From an uncultured Flavobacteriaceae bacterium (GTDB lineage Bacteria > Bacteroidota > Bacteroidia > Flavobacteriales > Flavobacteriaceae), in the NCBI GenBank assembly GCA_947502635.1, contig CANNAN010000017.1, positions 1 to 64,000 of the forward strand: a stretch of DNA of 64,000 nucleotides, given 5' to 3'. The number at the start of each line of letters is the position of its first letter. Within the stretch, counting starts at the first letter, position 1. The notes under the pieces are model-generated. The model searched no databases, was not told the origin of the DNA, and saw nothing but the letters and a program-made list of their open reading frames with translations. This document shows, in pieces, positions 54,871 to 64,000 of this stretch. Made by a program: the position numbers and the translations under genes.

Positions 54871-56874
54871 TTAGGAGTTTATTATAGAGGCTTCATGTAC
54901 CAAGATATCATTTTTGTCTTCTAAAGCTTTAGATATAAAGCTACTAATATCGTCATTTTTTATTTGTCCGTTTTCCAATAATACTCCCAAAGTAAGCACG
55001 ACTGCAATTCGAGTTCCTACTTTTTTAACAGCTGTATTAAATAGAGGTTGTAACTCTTCGTAGGTAACATTTTTAGCTAGTTCCTGAATCTCGCCTTTTA
55101 TTTTTTGCTGCTTTATTTCTGGCAAATTAGTGTATTTTTTACCTAATTGCTGAATAACATCAATAGCTTTTCGTTTTTGCTGCGGTTTGTTATTTTGTTG
55201 CTTTTGATTGGGGTTATTTTGAACAGGTTTTTGCTTAGCCCACGAATCACGTAAACCAACCGTTTTATTAAATATGATGTTTTCTGGTGTCGTATCATTA
55301 TCCACATTAAAATAACCCAAACGTTGAAACTGAAACTGATCTCCTATTTTAACGTCTTTTAAACTTGGCTCAACGAAAGCTTCAATAACTTTTAAAGAAT
55401 TTGGGTTTACAAAATCCATAAAGTCTTTGTCTTGATGACTATCTGGTGCTTCATCCATAAACAAACGGTCGTATTCTCTAACCTCAGCTTTTATAGCATG
55501 TTTAATAGATACCCAATGGAGCGTTCCTTTTACTTTTTTAGAGATATCCTCTGAATAAGTACAGTGAATCTCAGTAATAGTCCCGTTAGCATCTTTTTTA
55601 ACACTTTCAGCTTTAATGATATAGGCATTTTTAAGACGTACCTCACCTCCTAATTTTAACCTAAAAAATTTATTACCTGCTTCTTCTTTAAAGTCTTCTT
55701 TTTCAATATATAACTCGCGAGAAAACGGTACTTTTCTAAACCCAGCATTTTCATCCTCTTGATTATTCTCTGCTTCTAACCATTCTACTTTATCTTCAGG
55801 GTAGTTTGTAATAACCAGTTTTACAGGATCTAAAACAGCCATCACACGTGGAGCCGTTTTATTCAGGTCTTCACGAATACAAAATTCTAGAAGCGATACA
55901 TCAATAACATTATCGCGTTTAGCAACACCAACAGTTTCCACAAATTTCTTAATAGCATTTGGTGTATAACCACGACGGCGTAAACCTGAAATAGTTGGCA
56001 TACGTGGATCATCCCATCCGTTTACCACACCATCATTAACTAATTGAAGCAACTTACGCTTACTCATAATAGTATAGCTTAAGTTTAAACGTGCAAATTC
56101 ACGTTGTTTAGGTCTTAATAGTGTTGGGTCTGTAACTTGATCTAAAAACCAATCGTAAAGCTCTCTATGGGGTTTAAACTCTAAAGAACATAGCGAATGC
56201 GATATTTGTTCGATATAATCGCTTTCTCCATGTGTCCAATCATACATAGGATAAATACACCAATCGTTTGCTGTTCTATGATGATGCTTTTTTAAAATAC
56301 GATACATGATAGGGTCTCGCATAAGCATGTTAGGATGTTGCATATCGATTTTAGCACGAAGGATGTGTGAACCTTCTTCGAATTCACCACTTTTCATACG
56401 TTCAAATAAATCTAAATTTTCAGCAACACTCCTGTTTCTAAAAGGACCGTCAACTCCAGGTTGCGTAGGGGTTCCTTTTTGTTCTGCCATAGCTTCGCTT
56501 GATTGCGAGTCTATATAAGCTTTTCCTTCTTTTATAAAAAGAACAGCCCAATCATAAAGTTGTTGAAAGTAATCTGAAGAAAATAATTCCTTATCCCATT
56601 TATAACCTAACCAGGCAATGTCTTCTTTAATAGCATCTACATATTCCTGCTCTTCTTTTGCAGGGTTTGTGTCATCAAAACGAAGATTAACAGGCGCACT
56701 ATATTTTTCACCCAAACCAAAACTAATACCAATGGCTTTTGTATGTCCAATATGTAAGTAACCGTTTGGTTCTGGGGGAAATCTAAAACGTAATGCGTCT
56801 TTCGACATTCCATTAGATAAATCTTCTTCTATAATTTGCTCAATAAAATTGAGTGATTTTCTTTCTTCAGACAT
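54871..56874 (-). CDS. glnS: Glutamine--tRNA ligase
   Basis: 667 aa. Class I motifs are RFPPEPNGYLHIGHTKAIG and the KMSKS-type MSKRKLLQL; the GlnRS-specific beta-barrel anticodon domains follow (about 340-555). About 100 further residues come after a Gln/Asn-rich linker (residues about 565-667: AIDVIQQLGKKYTNLPEI...). E. coli GlnRS ends near 554, so this is a C-terminal extension, which I do not recognise clearly. It charges tRNA-Gln directly. Confidence 0.96.
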   Translation of the reverse strand: MSEERKSLNFIEQIIEEDLSNGMSKDALRFRFPPEPNGYLHIGHTKAIGISFGLGEKYSAPVNLRFDDTNPAKEEQEYVDAIKEDIAWLGYKWDKELFSSDYFQQLYDWAVLFIKEGKAYIDSQSSEAMAEQKGTPTQPGVDGPFRNRSVAENLDLFERMKSGEFEEGSHILRAKIDMQHPNMLMRDPIMYRILKKHHHRTANDWCIYPMYDWTHGESDYIEQISHSLCSLEFKPHRELYDWFLDQVTDPTLLRPKQREFARLNLSYTIMSKRKLLQLVNDGVVNGWDDPRMPTISGLRRRGYTPNAIKKFVETVGVAKRDNVIDVSLLEFCIREDLNKTAPRVMAVLDPVKLVITNYPEDKVEWLEAENNQEDENAGFRKVPFSRELYIEKEDFKEEAGNKFFRLKLGGEVRLKNAYIIKAESVKKDANGTITEIHCTYSEDISKKVKGTLHWVSIKHAIKAEVREYDRLFMDEAPDSHQDKDFMDFVNPNSLKVIEAFVEPSLKDVKIGDQFQFQRLGYFNVDNDTTPENIIFNKTVGLRDSWAKQKPVQNNPNQKQQNNKPQQKRKAIDVIQQLGKKYTNLPEIKQQKIKGEIQELAKNVTYEELQPLFNTAVKKVGTRIAVVLTLGVLLENGQIKNDDISSFISKALEDKNDILVHEASIINS

Positions 56875-57060
56875 TTTTTCTGATTTATTTCAACTAAATA
56901 AGCTTCAAAATTACGGAAATTCGAGTTATTTTAGCCCAATAGTAAGAACATTTGGGACAACATTAGTTATAATATATTTAAGAAGCATAACAATCTTTTA
57001 ATTACCAAGACATATACTGTATCTAGTATTAACTTCATAAATATATAACTCATACAGAAT

Positions 57061-57251
57061 TTAAATTATGAATGTCTAAAGTGTCATAATAAAACGTATA
57101 AATGAGGGCAACTGGAGGAACATTTTCTAAGGTTTTTGATATACAAAATCAAAAATTTACTTCTGTAACATGCGAACATTGTACTTACACAGAATTTTAC
57201 AAAACTAAAACAAGCGGATTAAGTAACGTTTTTGATTTCTTTACAAATTAA
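57061..57251 (+). pseudogene. Zn-ribbon protein with damaged N-terminal half
   Basis: The 49-codon frame from the ATG at 57102 (MRATGGTFSKVFDIQN, then VTCEHCTYTEFYKTKTSGLSNVFDFF) resembles the C-terminal half of small nucleic-acid-binding Zn-ribbon proteins. The expected first CxxC is visible just upstream in another frame (NYECLKCHNKTYK, then TGA), without a start codon, so a frameshift near 57100 separates the two cysteine pairs. The stop overlaps the folB start (TAATG). Translation of the 49-aa part may still couple to folB. Confidence 0.6.
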
Positions 57252-57613
57252 TGGGTATTATAAAAGTTAAAAATATTAGGGTGTTTGCCTATCATGGTTG
57301 TCTTAAAGAAGAAACCAAAATAGGGAGTGATTATCGTGTTGATTTAGAAGTTAAAGCTGATTTGCAAACCTCAGCCAAGACCGATAAATTATCTCATACG
57401 GTCGATTACGTATTTTTAAATAGAATTATTAAAGAAGAAATGGAAATCCCTTCCTATTTACTTGAGGCAGTTGCTAAGCGTATTCTTAATAGAATCTTTA
57501 ATGAAGATAAATTGGTGAAAAAAGCGACGGTTAGGGTAAGTAAATTAAATCCACCAATTGGAGGTGATGTGGAAAGGGTAACGATAAAAATGACCGATAA
57601 GCGTAAAAAGTGA
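57251..57613 (+). CDS. folB: Dihydroneopterin aldolase
   Basis: 120 aa, full length. VKNIRVFAYHGCLKEETKIGSDYRVDLEV is the FolB N-terminal signature, and YLLEAVAKRILNRIF and VRVSKLNPPIGGDVERV are typical. It catalyses cleavage of dihydroneopterin to 6-hydroxymethyl-dihydropterin in folate synthesis. It overlaps the Zn-ribbon stop by 1 base. Confidence 0.95.
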   Translation: MGIIKVKNIRVFAYHGCLKEETKIGSDYRVDLEVKADLQTSAKTDKLSHTVDYVFLNRIIKEEMEIPSYLLEAVAKRILNRIFNEDKLVKKATVRVSKLNPPIGGDVERVTIKMTDKRKK

Positions 57614-57667
57614 TTTAAAGCAAGGAAAAGTTATATTTTTTTTTACATTTGTACCCATCTTAATAAT

Positions 57668-57738
57668 GGCGTCGTGGCCGAGTGGCTAGGCAGAGGTCTG
57701 CAAAACCTTCTACAGCGGTTCGAATCCGCTCGACGCCT
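57668..57738 (+). tRNA. tRNA-Cys (GCA)
   Basis: Cloverleaf: acceptor GGCGTCG/CGACGCC, D-arm GCC/GGC, anticodon loop CTGCAAA with GCA, T-arm with TTCGAAT. Discriminator base U (T at 57738), which is standard for tRNA-Cys. CCA is not encoded. Confidence 0.95.
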
Positions 57739-57739
57739 C

Positions 57740-57773
57740 AAAAAACCTTCAAGTTTCTCTTGAGGGTTTTTTT
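57740..57773 (+). terminator. Terminator after tRNA-Cys
   Basis: AAAAAACCTTCAAG pairs with CTTGAGGGTTTTTT (one wobble) around TTTCT, followed by T. It begins two bases after the tRNA. Confidence 0.85.
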
Positions 57774-57854
57774 ATGATAAATTAAAGAGAAACAAAACCT
57801 ACTATCTAAGTTTGTTTTTCGAATATGATCGATGTCTTAAAAAAGGCCTCTAGA

Positions 57855-58550
57855 TTATTCTGGAAGCTTTTCTTTTATAGGGTTTATTTTTTCTAGCTTT
57901 TCTTTATTCTTTTCGTAAGCCTCAGGAAAGAAGCCTTGAACAAATAATAAAATCCCAAAACCTAGAATAACGACAGCGATAACTTTTTTTGTTTTAAAAA
58001 TAAGCCTAGGTGTTAATTTGGCTTTTAATTTTTTGGCTACTAGAATTTTAATTAGATCTGTAATAAAATAAGATACAATCATGGTAACTATAAAAATAAT
58101 GTCACCATTTTTTGATGTCGTTAATGTATCTCCCAACACCATAAAACCTAACCAACCAATTAAAACACCAATATTTATAAAATTAAGCAAGAAGCCTTTT
58201 ATAAAAAGCTTACCGTAGTCTTTTTGAATTTCGACTTTGTGATATTCTTTAACAATAGCTCTAAAAGATTTTGATGTTTTTATAAAAGAAATAATGCCAT
58301 AAACAATTAATAAAACACCTCCAAAAATTAAAAAACTAGGATCATTGCTAATTTTTCCTCTTAGATTATTGGTACTGTAAAAGGCTATAGCGATAAAAAT
58401 GACATCAGCAAGTATAACTCCTAAATCGAATATTAGAGCACTTCTAAAACCTTTTGTAGCGCTTGTTTCTAAAAGCACAAAAAATACAGGGCCAATTGTA
58501 AAAGCGAGTATTATTCCAAAAGGAATGGCGGTTAATATGTCGTCAAGCAT
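57855..58550 (-). CDS. LysE-family amino acid exporter
   Basis: 231 aa from the ATG at 58550. An upstream in-frame start at 58643 would overlap the terminator of the next gene, so it is rejected. The LysE signature IPFGIILAFTIGPVFFVLLETSATKGFRSA and six membrane helices are present. It likely exports an amino acid or a homoserine-lactone-like substrate. It ends with a charged tail (ILLFVQGFFPEAYEKNKEKLEK). Confidence 0.88.
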   Translation of the reverse strand: MLDDILTAIPFGIILAFTIGPVFFVLLETSATKGFRSALIFDLGVILADVIFIAIAFYSTNNLRGKISNDPSFLIFGGVLLIVYGIISFIKTSKSFRAIVKEYHKVEIQKDYGKLFIKGFLLNFINIGVLIGWLGFMVLGDTLTTSKNGDIIFIVTMIVSYFITDLIKILVAKKLKAKLTPRLIFKTKKVIAVVILGFGILLFVQGFFPEAYEKNKEKLEKINPIKEKLPE

Positions 58551-58612
58551 AACTAAGCGAAGGTTTACACAAAGTAAAGAAATATTTATAACTAATGTAA
58601 GCTTGTTAGCTA

Positions 58613-58650
58613 CAAAAAATAAAAGCGTATGATTACAAATCATACGCTTT
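58613..58650 (-). terminator. Strong terminator of the T9SS-sorted protein gene
   Basis: AAAGCGTATGATT (58622-58634) pairs perfectly with AATCATACGCTTT (58638-58650) around a 3-base loop. On the minus strand it is followed by TATTTTTT. Confidence 0.88.
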
Positions 58651-58678
58651 AAAACAATCTAAGTTAATGTTATTCTAA

Positions 58679-60133
58679 CTACTTCTTAACTAGTTTTAAA
58701 CTACTAATTCCATTTGCAGTTTTTATTTGAGCAAAATATAGTCCAGATTTTAATTTAGATCCATCTACGATTGCTTCACTTTTATTAGGTGCTATTGATA
58801 GCACACTTTTTCCTAAAATATCGAATACTCTAATAGAAGATATATTTTCATTTTTAGTCTCAACCGTCCAACTATCTTGTGTTGGGTTAGGGTAGGTTTT
58901 AAAACTAGCTATGTCATTTTCTTCGGTGCCTAAAGTGGTGTTTTTGTGGAGATACACATTATCTAAATAACCAACACCTAATGTTCCTGAAACCGTTAAC
59001 AAGAATTCTAATAACTCAGCTCTGGCATCCACACCTGAACCTCTCACATTGGCAAAATTTGTTAATGGAACATCTATTGAAACCCATGTTTGCACATCGG
59101 TTGGTCCGATCGCTACTGTTAATTCAAAAGCATCCGTTTCAGCACCACCACCTGCATGGTTTGACCATTTAGGGTTAAATACTTGTCCAGCTGCGAAAGC
59201 ATCGGAGATCCAAAAATCCATATGGAAATGTGTCATTGCAGAAGCGTCAACTGAAGCACCTAAAGACAGTCCTAAAAAGTTACCAAAGTCTATTTTTAGA
59301 ACATCATTTGAAGCAATATTTTCTACTGTGAAATCCGAATCATCCCATGGCACATTAGCAACACCTATAGGGGTGCCATAAGCATCTCCATAGATAGAAA
59401 TAACATCTGCTGCTAATCTTGCTGGTGGTGCTGTTGGTGCTGTTGTTGGTGGTACAGCTGGTTCTGGACATGCAGTACAGACGCCGCCACAATCTACACC
59501 AGTTTCATCCTGATTCTCAATCCCATCATTACAAGATTCAATAGGTAATGAAGAACCTTCAACAAAAGTTACATTATCAATATAAGTTGTTGTAACAGGA
59601 GAATTACCTGCTGCACCAATAAAACCTCCAGGTAAACCTCCAGAGATGTCGTAAAGCGGGAAAAATGCAAATGTTTCATATTCTCCATCAGGAATACCTC
59701 CAACAGTGGCATTATTAAAATTAAATTCTAGTGTTTCCCAACCAGTTCCATCGTGAGCGGCAGGAACTTCTGAATTCCCAGCACCACTTATTCCGTCTAT
59801 CACTTTAAGTAAAAAATCATTACCTGTCGTAGAATAAACATCAACAAAAACAGTTTTAGCACCACCAGTAGCAGTCGTTAAATCAATAGCAGATGTAGTC
59901 ATTGTAAGATGGGCTTCCTGCCAAGGATTACCACTTGCTTTAGTAAGTAATCTTCCAACTTTTCCATTAGCTGGTGCTGTTGGGGTCGGATCATCTTCAA
60001 TTGCAACATCGACACCAGCATCTACCCAGTTAACACCAGTAGTAACATCGCTCTCAAAATTTATTGGAGACGACTGTGCGTATCCAAAAGATACAGTTAA
60101 TAGGATTAGTAATAATGTAATTTTTTTCATCAT
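58679..60133 (-). CDS. Secreted protein with T9SS type A sorting domain
   Basis: 484 aa. The signal peptide is MMKKITLLLILLTVSFGYAQ (start may be codon 1 or 2). Two similar beta-sandwich, carbohydrate-binding-like halves are present (about 20-195 and 245-405; IDNVTFVEG and YLDNVYLHK end each). Between them is a Cys-rich NGIENQDETGVDCGG-type turn followed by a Pro/Thr/Ala linker. The C-terminal 75 residues are the T9SS type A signal (FKTYPNPTQDSWTVE, then SIRVFDILGKSVLS). It binds or processes sugars at the cell surface; a catalytic domain is not seen. It probably belongs to a polysaccharide-use locus with the next gene. Confidence 0.85.
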   Translation of the reverse strand: MMKKITLLLILLTVSFGYAQSSPINFESDVTTGVNWVDAGVDVAIEDDPTPTAPANGKVGRLLTKASGNPWQEAHLTMTTSAIDLTTATGGAKTVFVDVYSTTGNDFLLKVIDGISGAGNSEVPAAHDGTGWETLEFNFNNATVGGIPDGEYETFAFFPLYDISGGLPGGFIGAAGNSPVTTTYIDNVTFVEGSSLPIESCNDGIENQDETGVDCGGVCTACPEPAVPPTTAPTAPPARLAADVISIYGDAYGTPIGVANVPWDDSDFTVENIASNDVLKIDFGNFLGLSLGASVDASAMTHFHMDFWISDAFAAGQVFNPKWSNHAGGGAETDAFELTVAIGPTDVQTWVSIDVPLTNFANVRGSGVDARAELLEFLLTVSGTLGVGYLDNVYLHKNTTLGTEENDIASFKTYPNPTQDSWTVETKNENISSIRVFDILGKSVLSIAPNKSEAIVDGSKLKSGLYFAQIKTANGISSLKLVKK

Positions 60134-60656
60134 AATTTGTTTTTAGAATGCGTTAGTATTAATTATTTTTTAAACTAAAATTCACGCCTTGTAAACTATA
60201 ATGCACAACCTAACAAAGGTGGTTTTTAGATATTCTTAAATGTACATGCTGTTTTTTAATAAATTACTAAAATAGACCGCTACAAAAAGCATACAAATCA
60301 ATAAAAACGATGTATTTTTAAATTATTCGCAATACGAATGGTGTGGTAGGTCGCTGTTGATGCGGGAAATGGCGTGTTTTCTGCTACTTCTCTTTAAAAT
60401 CTATTTAGAATTAATTAACTGTATATAAAGTAATTAGAGGGTTATGTTGTGGTCATGTTGTGGCGATTTTATTAAACGCTGTCATACTTTTTATCCTTGT
60501 ATGCATTTATTGTTACTAGAAGCATCAATTTTATAGAAATACTGACGAATACTGAACCAGATTACCAGTGCTGTATGGAGCAATATCGCTCATTGGTCTG
60601 AAACTTTTTACTGCTAGATTTTTCTTAATCTTGTATGGTTTTCTTGAAGCAGCTCT
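60134..60656 (-). other. Intergenic gap, nothing recognised
   Basis: No gene-like frame is present. A GTTGTGG repeat near 60445 is the only feature, and it is weak. Confidence 0.5.
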
Positions 60657-63600
60657 TTACCTTTTATAATTAAAAACGGATGGGGAAGAATTATTATTTG
60701 TAACGATTATTGTGTTTTGGCTATTATCCTCTTGTTCAATATAATTAATATCTCTACTATCAAGGGGTACATAGAACCCGCTTTGCGAAGGTGACATGAA
60801 ATGAAAATTGTTCTTGCCATTTCCTAAAAGTACGGCACCAATGCCTGCATCATAACGTGTGGTCTCAATTTCTACACCATAATGATTGCCAACAGTAATA
60901 ATATCTTTATAGCCATCATTATTAACGTCTAATACCAACGATGATTTGATAGGGGATGTTTGAACTTGTATTGGAAGCGGTTGTTTTAGTAATTGACCGC
61001 CTTCATTTATTAAAATAATGCTTTCAAAATTATGGATTTCATATATAACCGCATCACCTACTTTATCTTCGGGTAAAATGTCTAATAATTTGGAAGATGC
61101 GAAACTATTAAAATCTTTGAATTTATCTGCAACATAAGGCATTTGTTGGCTTGTACACTCCCTTCCTCTTACAGGTACGTAATCGTTTTTATAAAATTTA
61201 GCTAATACGATATCATTGGTTCCATTGTTATCAAAGTCGTTAGCGTATACCTTAAAGGGGTGTTCTTTGGTTGCTTTAAATTTATTATTTTTCCCAAGGT
61301 TTCCTATAATATAATCGTTATCACCATCATTATCCAGATCACTAGCTGTTATAGACCACCACAAACCTCTGGTGTCTTTAAGTCCATGTTTTTCCGAACT
61401 ATTTATAAATGTCCCTTCTTTGTTTTCTAAAACTATAATCTCCATCCATTCTCCAACTAACATCAAATCGGCGTCATTATCGCCATCAATATCTGTAAAA
61501 ACAGCATCGGTAACTAATCCAATATTTTCAAGGTCTGGAGCAGTTTTATGAGGCGCTTTTTTAAATATGCCATTATCGTTAATAAGCAAATAGCTGCTTG
61601 CGGGAAAAGGATATTGTCTGGCAATAAGTCGTGTGCCAACAAATAGATCTAAATCACCATCTGCATCAATATCAGATGCTTTCACGCATTGAGAACTTTC
61701 AAAAATAGAAGGCAACCCATGATCACTTTTAACAAATGCGCCCTGTCCGTTATTTATATATAATCTATCTTTTAATAAAGTATCTCCTTGTTTAAATTCA
61801 TTACCCCCACTAGCAACAAACAAATCTTGATCATTATCTCCATCCACATCTAAAAATAGTGCGCCTAAATCTTCAGAGTCTTTATCATTATCCCAAGGTT
61901 GCGATATGCTTTTATTGAATTGGCCATTGGTGTTTTGAAGATAGAGTATACCGCTTTGCCCTGCTGCTGCTCCAATAAATAAATCTTCCAACCCATCGCC
62001 GTTAACATCTGCAACAGTAGAGAAGGGACCGTTTTGAGATAGTTTATGAGGTAGTAAAATCTCAACTTCAAAATCATTAAACTCATTTTCTTTATGACGA
62101 TAAGAAATGCCAATATTGGTAGGTTCTATTTGAGTTAATAGTGGTTGTATTTCTTCAACTTGTTTTGTTGTGGTTTTTGCTTTTGAATGTTTAACGGTAA
62201 GTGTTGTGTTTGCATTTATATTTTCAAATACATTCATTTTTCCATCTGGCCATAGCACTTCCACTTTGTCAACGTTCACATCTTTACCCAATCCAAAAAA
62301 CAAGCCAGGCTCTATCGAAGATAAATAGCCTCTGGTCACTGAATTTTCTAAAACCTGCATCTTACCATTATGATGAATAGTTGCTTTAGCCCCGTAACCA
62401 AATGTGTTTTTATCAGAACCTTCTAGATTAATCTTTAAGAAATTACCAGTCGCTTTGTTTTCATAAACGAATGCTAAAGCGTCCATGTTATTTGTAACAA
62501 CATCTAAATCGCCATCATTATCCAGATCTCCATAAGCTATTCCGCTTGAGAAACTTGGGGTTTCAAAACCCCAATCTTTTGTAACCTTTTCAAACTGAAG
62601 GTTTCCTTTGTTATTATAAACATAATTAGAAATAGGCTGGGACGGTGTATTTTTACTTATTTTGAAAAATTCTTGCGTCGATATATTAGGATCTAGATTG
62701 GTTACAATAGCCATATAGTCGTTATTTCTAACATCTTTTTTAACGCCATTAGATATGATTATATCCTTTAAACCATCATTATCTAAATCTACAAATAACC
62801 CACCCCAGCTCCAATCGGTTTTGGCAACTCCAGCCATATTAGCAACATCAGAAAAACTACCAGCACCTGTATTAATTTGTAACGTATTTGACATATATTG
62901 ATGATGCTTTCCTAAATGAACGAGTTGATTGAAATTTTCGGTTGACATAGAGCCCATGTTGGTTTTTGATCGAAAATGATCCTCAGCAGCCATTTCTAAT
63001 GTGATAATATCTATCAACCCATCGTTATTTATATCGCCCGCATCAGAGCCCATACTGAATCTGGAAATATGTTTTAAATTTTCATTAATCACATTTCGAA
63101 ACGTGCCGTCTCCATTATTATAATACATAAAGTCTGGTTCATCATAGTCATTTGCAACATATAAGTCGGTCCATCCATCGTTATTAAAATCGGCAGCATT
63201 AACACTTAATCCATATGCGAAAACTCTTGAAATACCTGCGTATTCTGAGATATCACGATATCTTCCGCTGTCATTTATATATAATTTATGCGTAAAGAAT
63301 TTATAACTGTCTTCCGTAATCGTATAACGTATAAACAGTTTTTGGTCTGCTGGTTGGTTGACTTGATACATATCCAAATCACCATCATTATCCATATCAA
63401 AAAAGACGGCTTGGGTAGAATATCCAGCATCTGCAAGCCCATAAGCCATAGCCGACTCTGTAAACGTAAGATCTTGATTATTTATGTAAAGTAGATTTTT
63501 ACGCTGCTCAGGATTCATAAATTCTCCATTTCTGCTAACGTAAATATCGAGAAAACCATCTGAATTTACATCGGCCATTGTTACGCCCCATGACCATCCT

Positions 63601-63953
63601 GAAACTCTGGCAGCTCTTGATTTCTTAGTAATGTTTTCAAATTGAAAATGACCTTTATTTAAGTAAAGTCTATCACTTACCTGGTTGCCACAAAAAAATA
63701 TATCTGATAAACCATCATTATTTATATCGCCTATTGCGACTCCTGCACCATTATATATTTGGGAATAATAAAAGTGATTAAAGTTTTCGGTCTCTTTAAT
63801 AGAATTATTAAAATCTATACCTGTTTTTTCTGAAGAAAGTAATTCAAACCCGCCAACTAATGTTTCTGCACATAGCGGGCGTTTCGATTTTTGGCAAGAC
63901 ATGATTACAATCAATATCAATATTGTGACATAATTGGGTTTAATTCTGTTCAT
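60657..63953 (-). CDS. FG-GAP/VCBS repeat lipoprotein with ASPIC/UnbV domain
   Basis: 1098 aa. The lipobox is IVIMSC (Cys20). About ten FG-GAP/VCBS repeats are present, each with a calcium-binding DxNxDGxxD loop (GDINNDGLSDIFFCGN, DMDNDGDLDMYQVN, DLDNDGLKDIIISNG). An ASPIC/UnbV-like domain (GYGAKATIHHNGKMQVLENSVTRGYLS) lies near residue 515-560. It forms a beta-propeller at the cell surface. Such CRTAC1-like proteins commonly stand next to SusC/SusD polysaccharide loci, which would be beyond the window end. Substrate unknown. Confidence 0.85.
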   Translation of the reverse strand: MNRIKPNYVTILILIVIMSCQKSKRPLCAETLVGGFELLSSEKTGIDFNNSIKETENFNHFYYSQIYNGAGVAIGDINNDGLSDIFFCGNQVSDRLYLNKGHFQFENITKKSRAARVSGWSWGVTMADVNSDGFLDIYVSRNGEFMNPEQRKNLLYINNQDLTFTESAMAYGLADAGYSTQAVFFDMDNDGDLDMYQVNQPADQKLFIRYTITEDSYKFFTHKLYINDSGRYRDISEYAGISRVFAYGLSVNAADFNNDGWTDLYVANDYDEPDFMYYNNGDGTFRNVINENLKHISRFSMGSDAGDINNDGLIDIITLEMAAEDHFRSKTNMGSMSTENFNQLVHLGKHHQYMSNTLQINTGAGSFSDVANMAGVAKTDWSWGGLFVDLDNDGLKDIIISNGVKKDVRNNDYMAIVTNLDPNISTQEFFKISKNTPSQPISNYVYNNKGNLQFEKVTKDWGFETPSFSSGIAYGDLDNDGDLDVVTNNMDALAFVYENKATGNFLKINLEGSDKNTFGYGAKATIHHNGKMQVLENSVTRGYLSSIEPGLFFGLGKDVNVDKVEVLWPDGKMNVFENINANTTLTVKHSKAKTTTKQVEEIQPLLTQIEPTNIGISYRHKENEFNDFEVEILLPHKLSQNGPFSTVADVNGDGLEDLFIGAAAGQSGILYLQNTNGQFNKSISQPWDNDKDSEDLGALFLDVDGDNDQDLFVASGGNEFKQGDTLLKDRLYINNGQGAFVKSDHGLPSIFESSQCVKASDIDADGDLDLFVGTRLIARQYPFPASSYLLINDNGIFKKAPHKTAPDLENIGLVTDAVFTDIDGDNDADLMLVGEWMEIIVLENKEGTFINSSEKHGLKDTRGLWWSITASDLDNDGDNDYIIGNLGKNNKFKATKEHPFKVYANDFDNNGTNDIVLAKFYKNDYVPVRGRECTSQQMPYVADKFKDFNSFASSKLLDILPEDKVGDAVIYEIHNFESIILINEGGQLLKQPLPIQVQTSPIKSSLVLDVNNDGYKDIITVGNHYGVEIETTRYDAGIGAVLLGNGKNNFHFMSPSQSGFYVPLDSRDINYIEQEDNSQNTIIVTNNNSSPSVFNYKR

Positions 63954-64000
63954 TACCTTTATGAGTTAGAAATTTATTTAATGTAAGAAAATTATGGTTA

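Noticed and set aside
54871-55170. Reading the glnS C-terminal extension as a YqeY domain
   Set aside because: The visible residues do not show a clear YqeY pattern; I leave it as an unassigned extension.
1-64000. CRISPR array
   Set aside because: No set of regularly spaced repeats with unique spacers was seen.

Overview
The window looks like a chromosomal segment of a marine-type Flavobacteriaceae (Bacteroidota). The evidence is a very AT-rich sequence, almost no Shine-Dalgarno signals, TAnnTTTG-type -7 promoter elements, two type IX secretion sorting domains (A and B types), many short lipoproteins, RHS-like DUF6443 proteins, and DUF4175/DUF2339/DUF3999/DUF1761 genes. The genus cannot be named from this sequence alone.

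Layout. 1-7.5 kb: a two-gene minus-strand RHS/YD-repeat operon. The window cuts the distal gene just before its hypervariable tip, and long palindromes lie upstream of the operon. 7.7-11.1 kb: a VOC-protein remnant, then a translationally overlapping pair (GCS2-like ligase with CBS domains, and an aspartoacylase-like hydrolase). 11.2-15.5 kb: rnpA, an S41 protease, a tandem OmpA protein and an LRR protein with a T9SS type B tail. 15.5-17.6 kb: GNAT, CDF transporter and rpiB. 17.65-18.8 kb: a 1.2-kb gene-free, extremely AT-rich block with DnaA-box-like repeats. 18.8-27.1 kb: an OmpH-like lipoprotein, a methyltransferase, mnmG flanked by two parS-like palindromes, ybeY and a DUF4175 protein. The AT block and the parS-like pair together make an origin-proximal location plausible.

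27.3-33.3 kb holds gltX, an SGNH hydrolase, an SPFH protein, small secreted proteins, a candidate 6S-like structured RNA (minus strand, about 32748-32920) and a small HTH regulator.

33.3-43.5 kb is the most unusual part: an orphan effector/immunity island of the Bacteroidota type VI secretion kind. An Hcp/TssD tube domain is fused to a zinc-metallopeptidase effector (HExxHxxGxxH) and carries a one-base frameshift. It is followed by two MORN-repeat candidate immunity genes with near-identical 3' ends. Further on come a second, deleted TssD pseudogene, at least four detached effector C-termini and a row of candidate immunity lipoproteins, with a leader repeat present in three copies. No T6SS structural or baseplate gene other than TssD is in the window.

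43.9-64 kb returns to ordinary chromosome: a CxxCH lipoprotein, an IS200-like element, a Crp/azoreductase/DJ-1 group, the DUF2339/DUF3999 pair, glnS, a damaged zinc-ribbon ORF coupled to folB, tRNA-Cys, a LysE exporter, a T9SS-sorted protein and a large FG-GAP/ASPIC lipoprotein.
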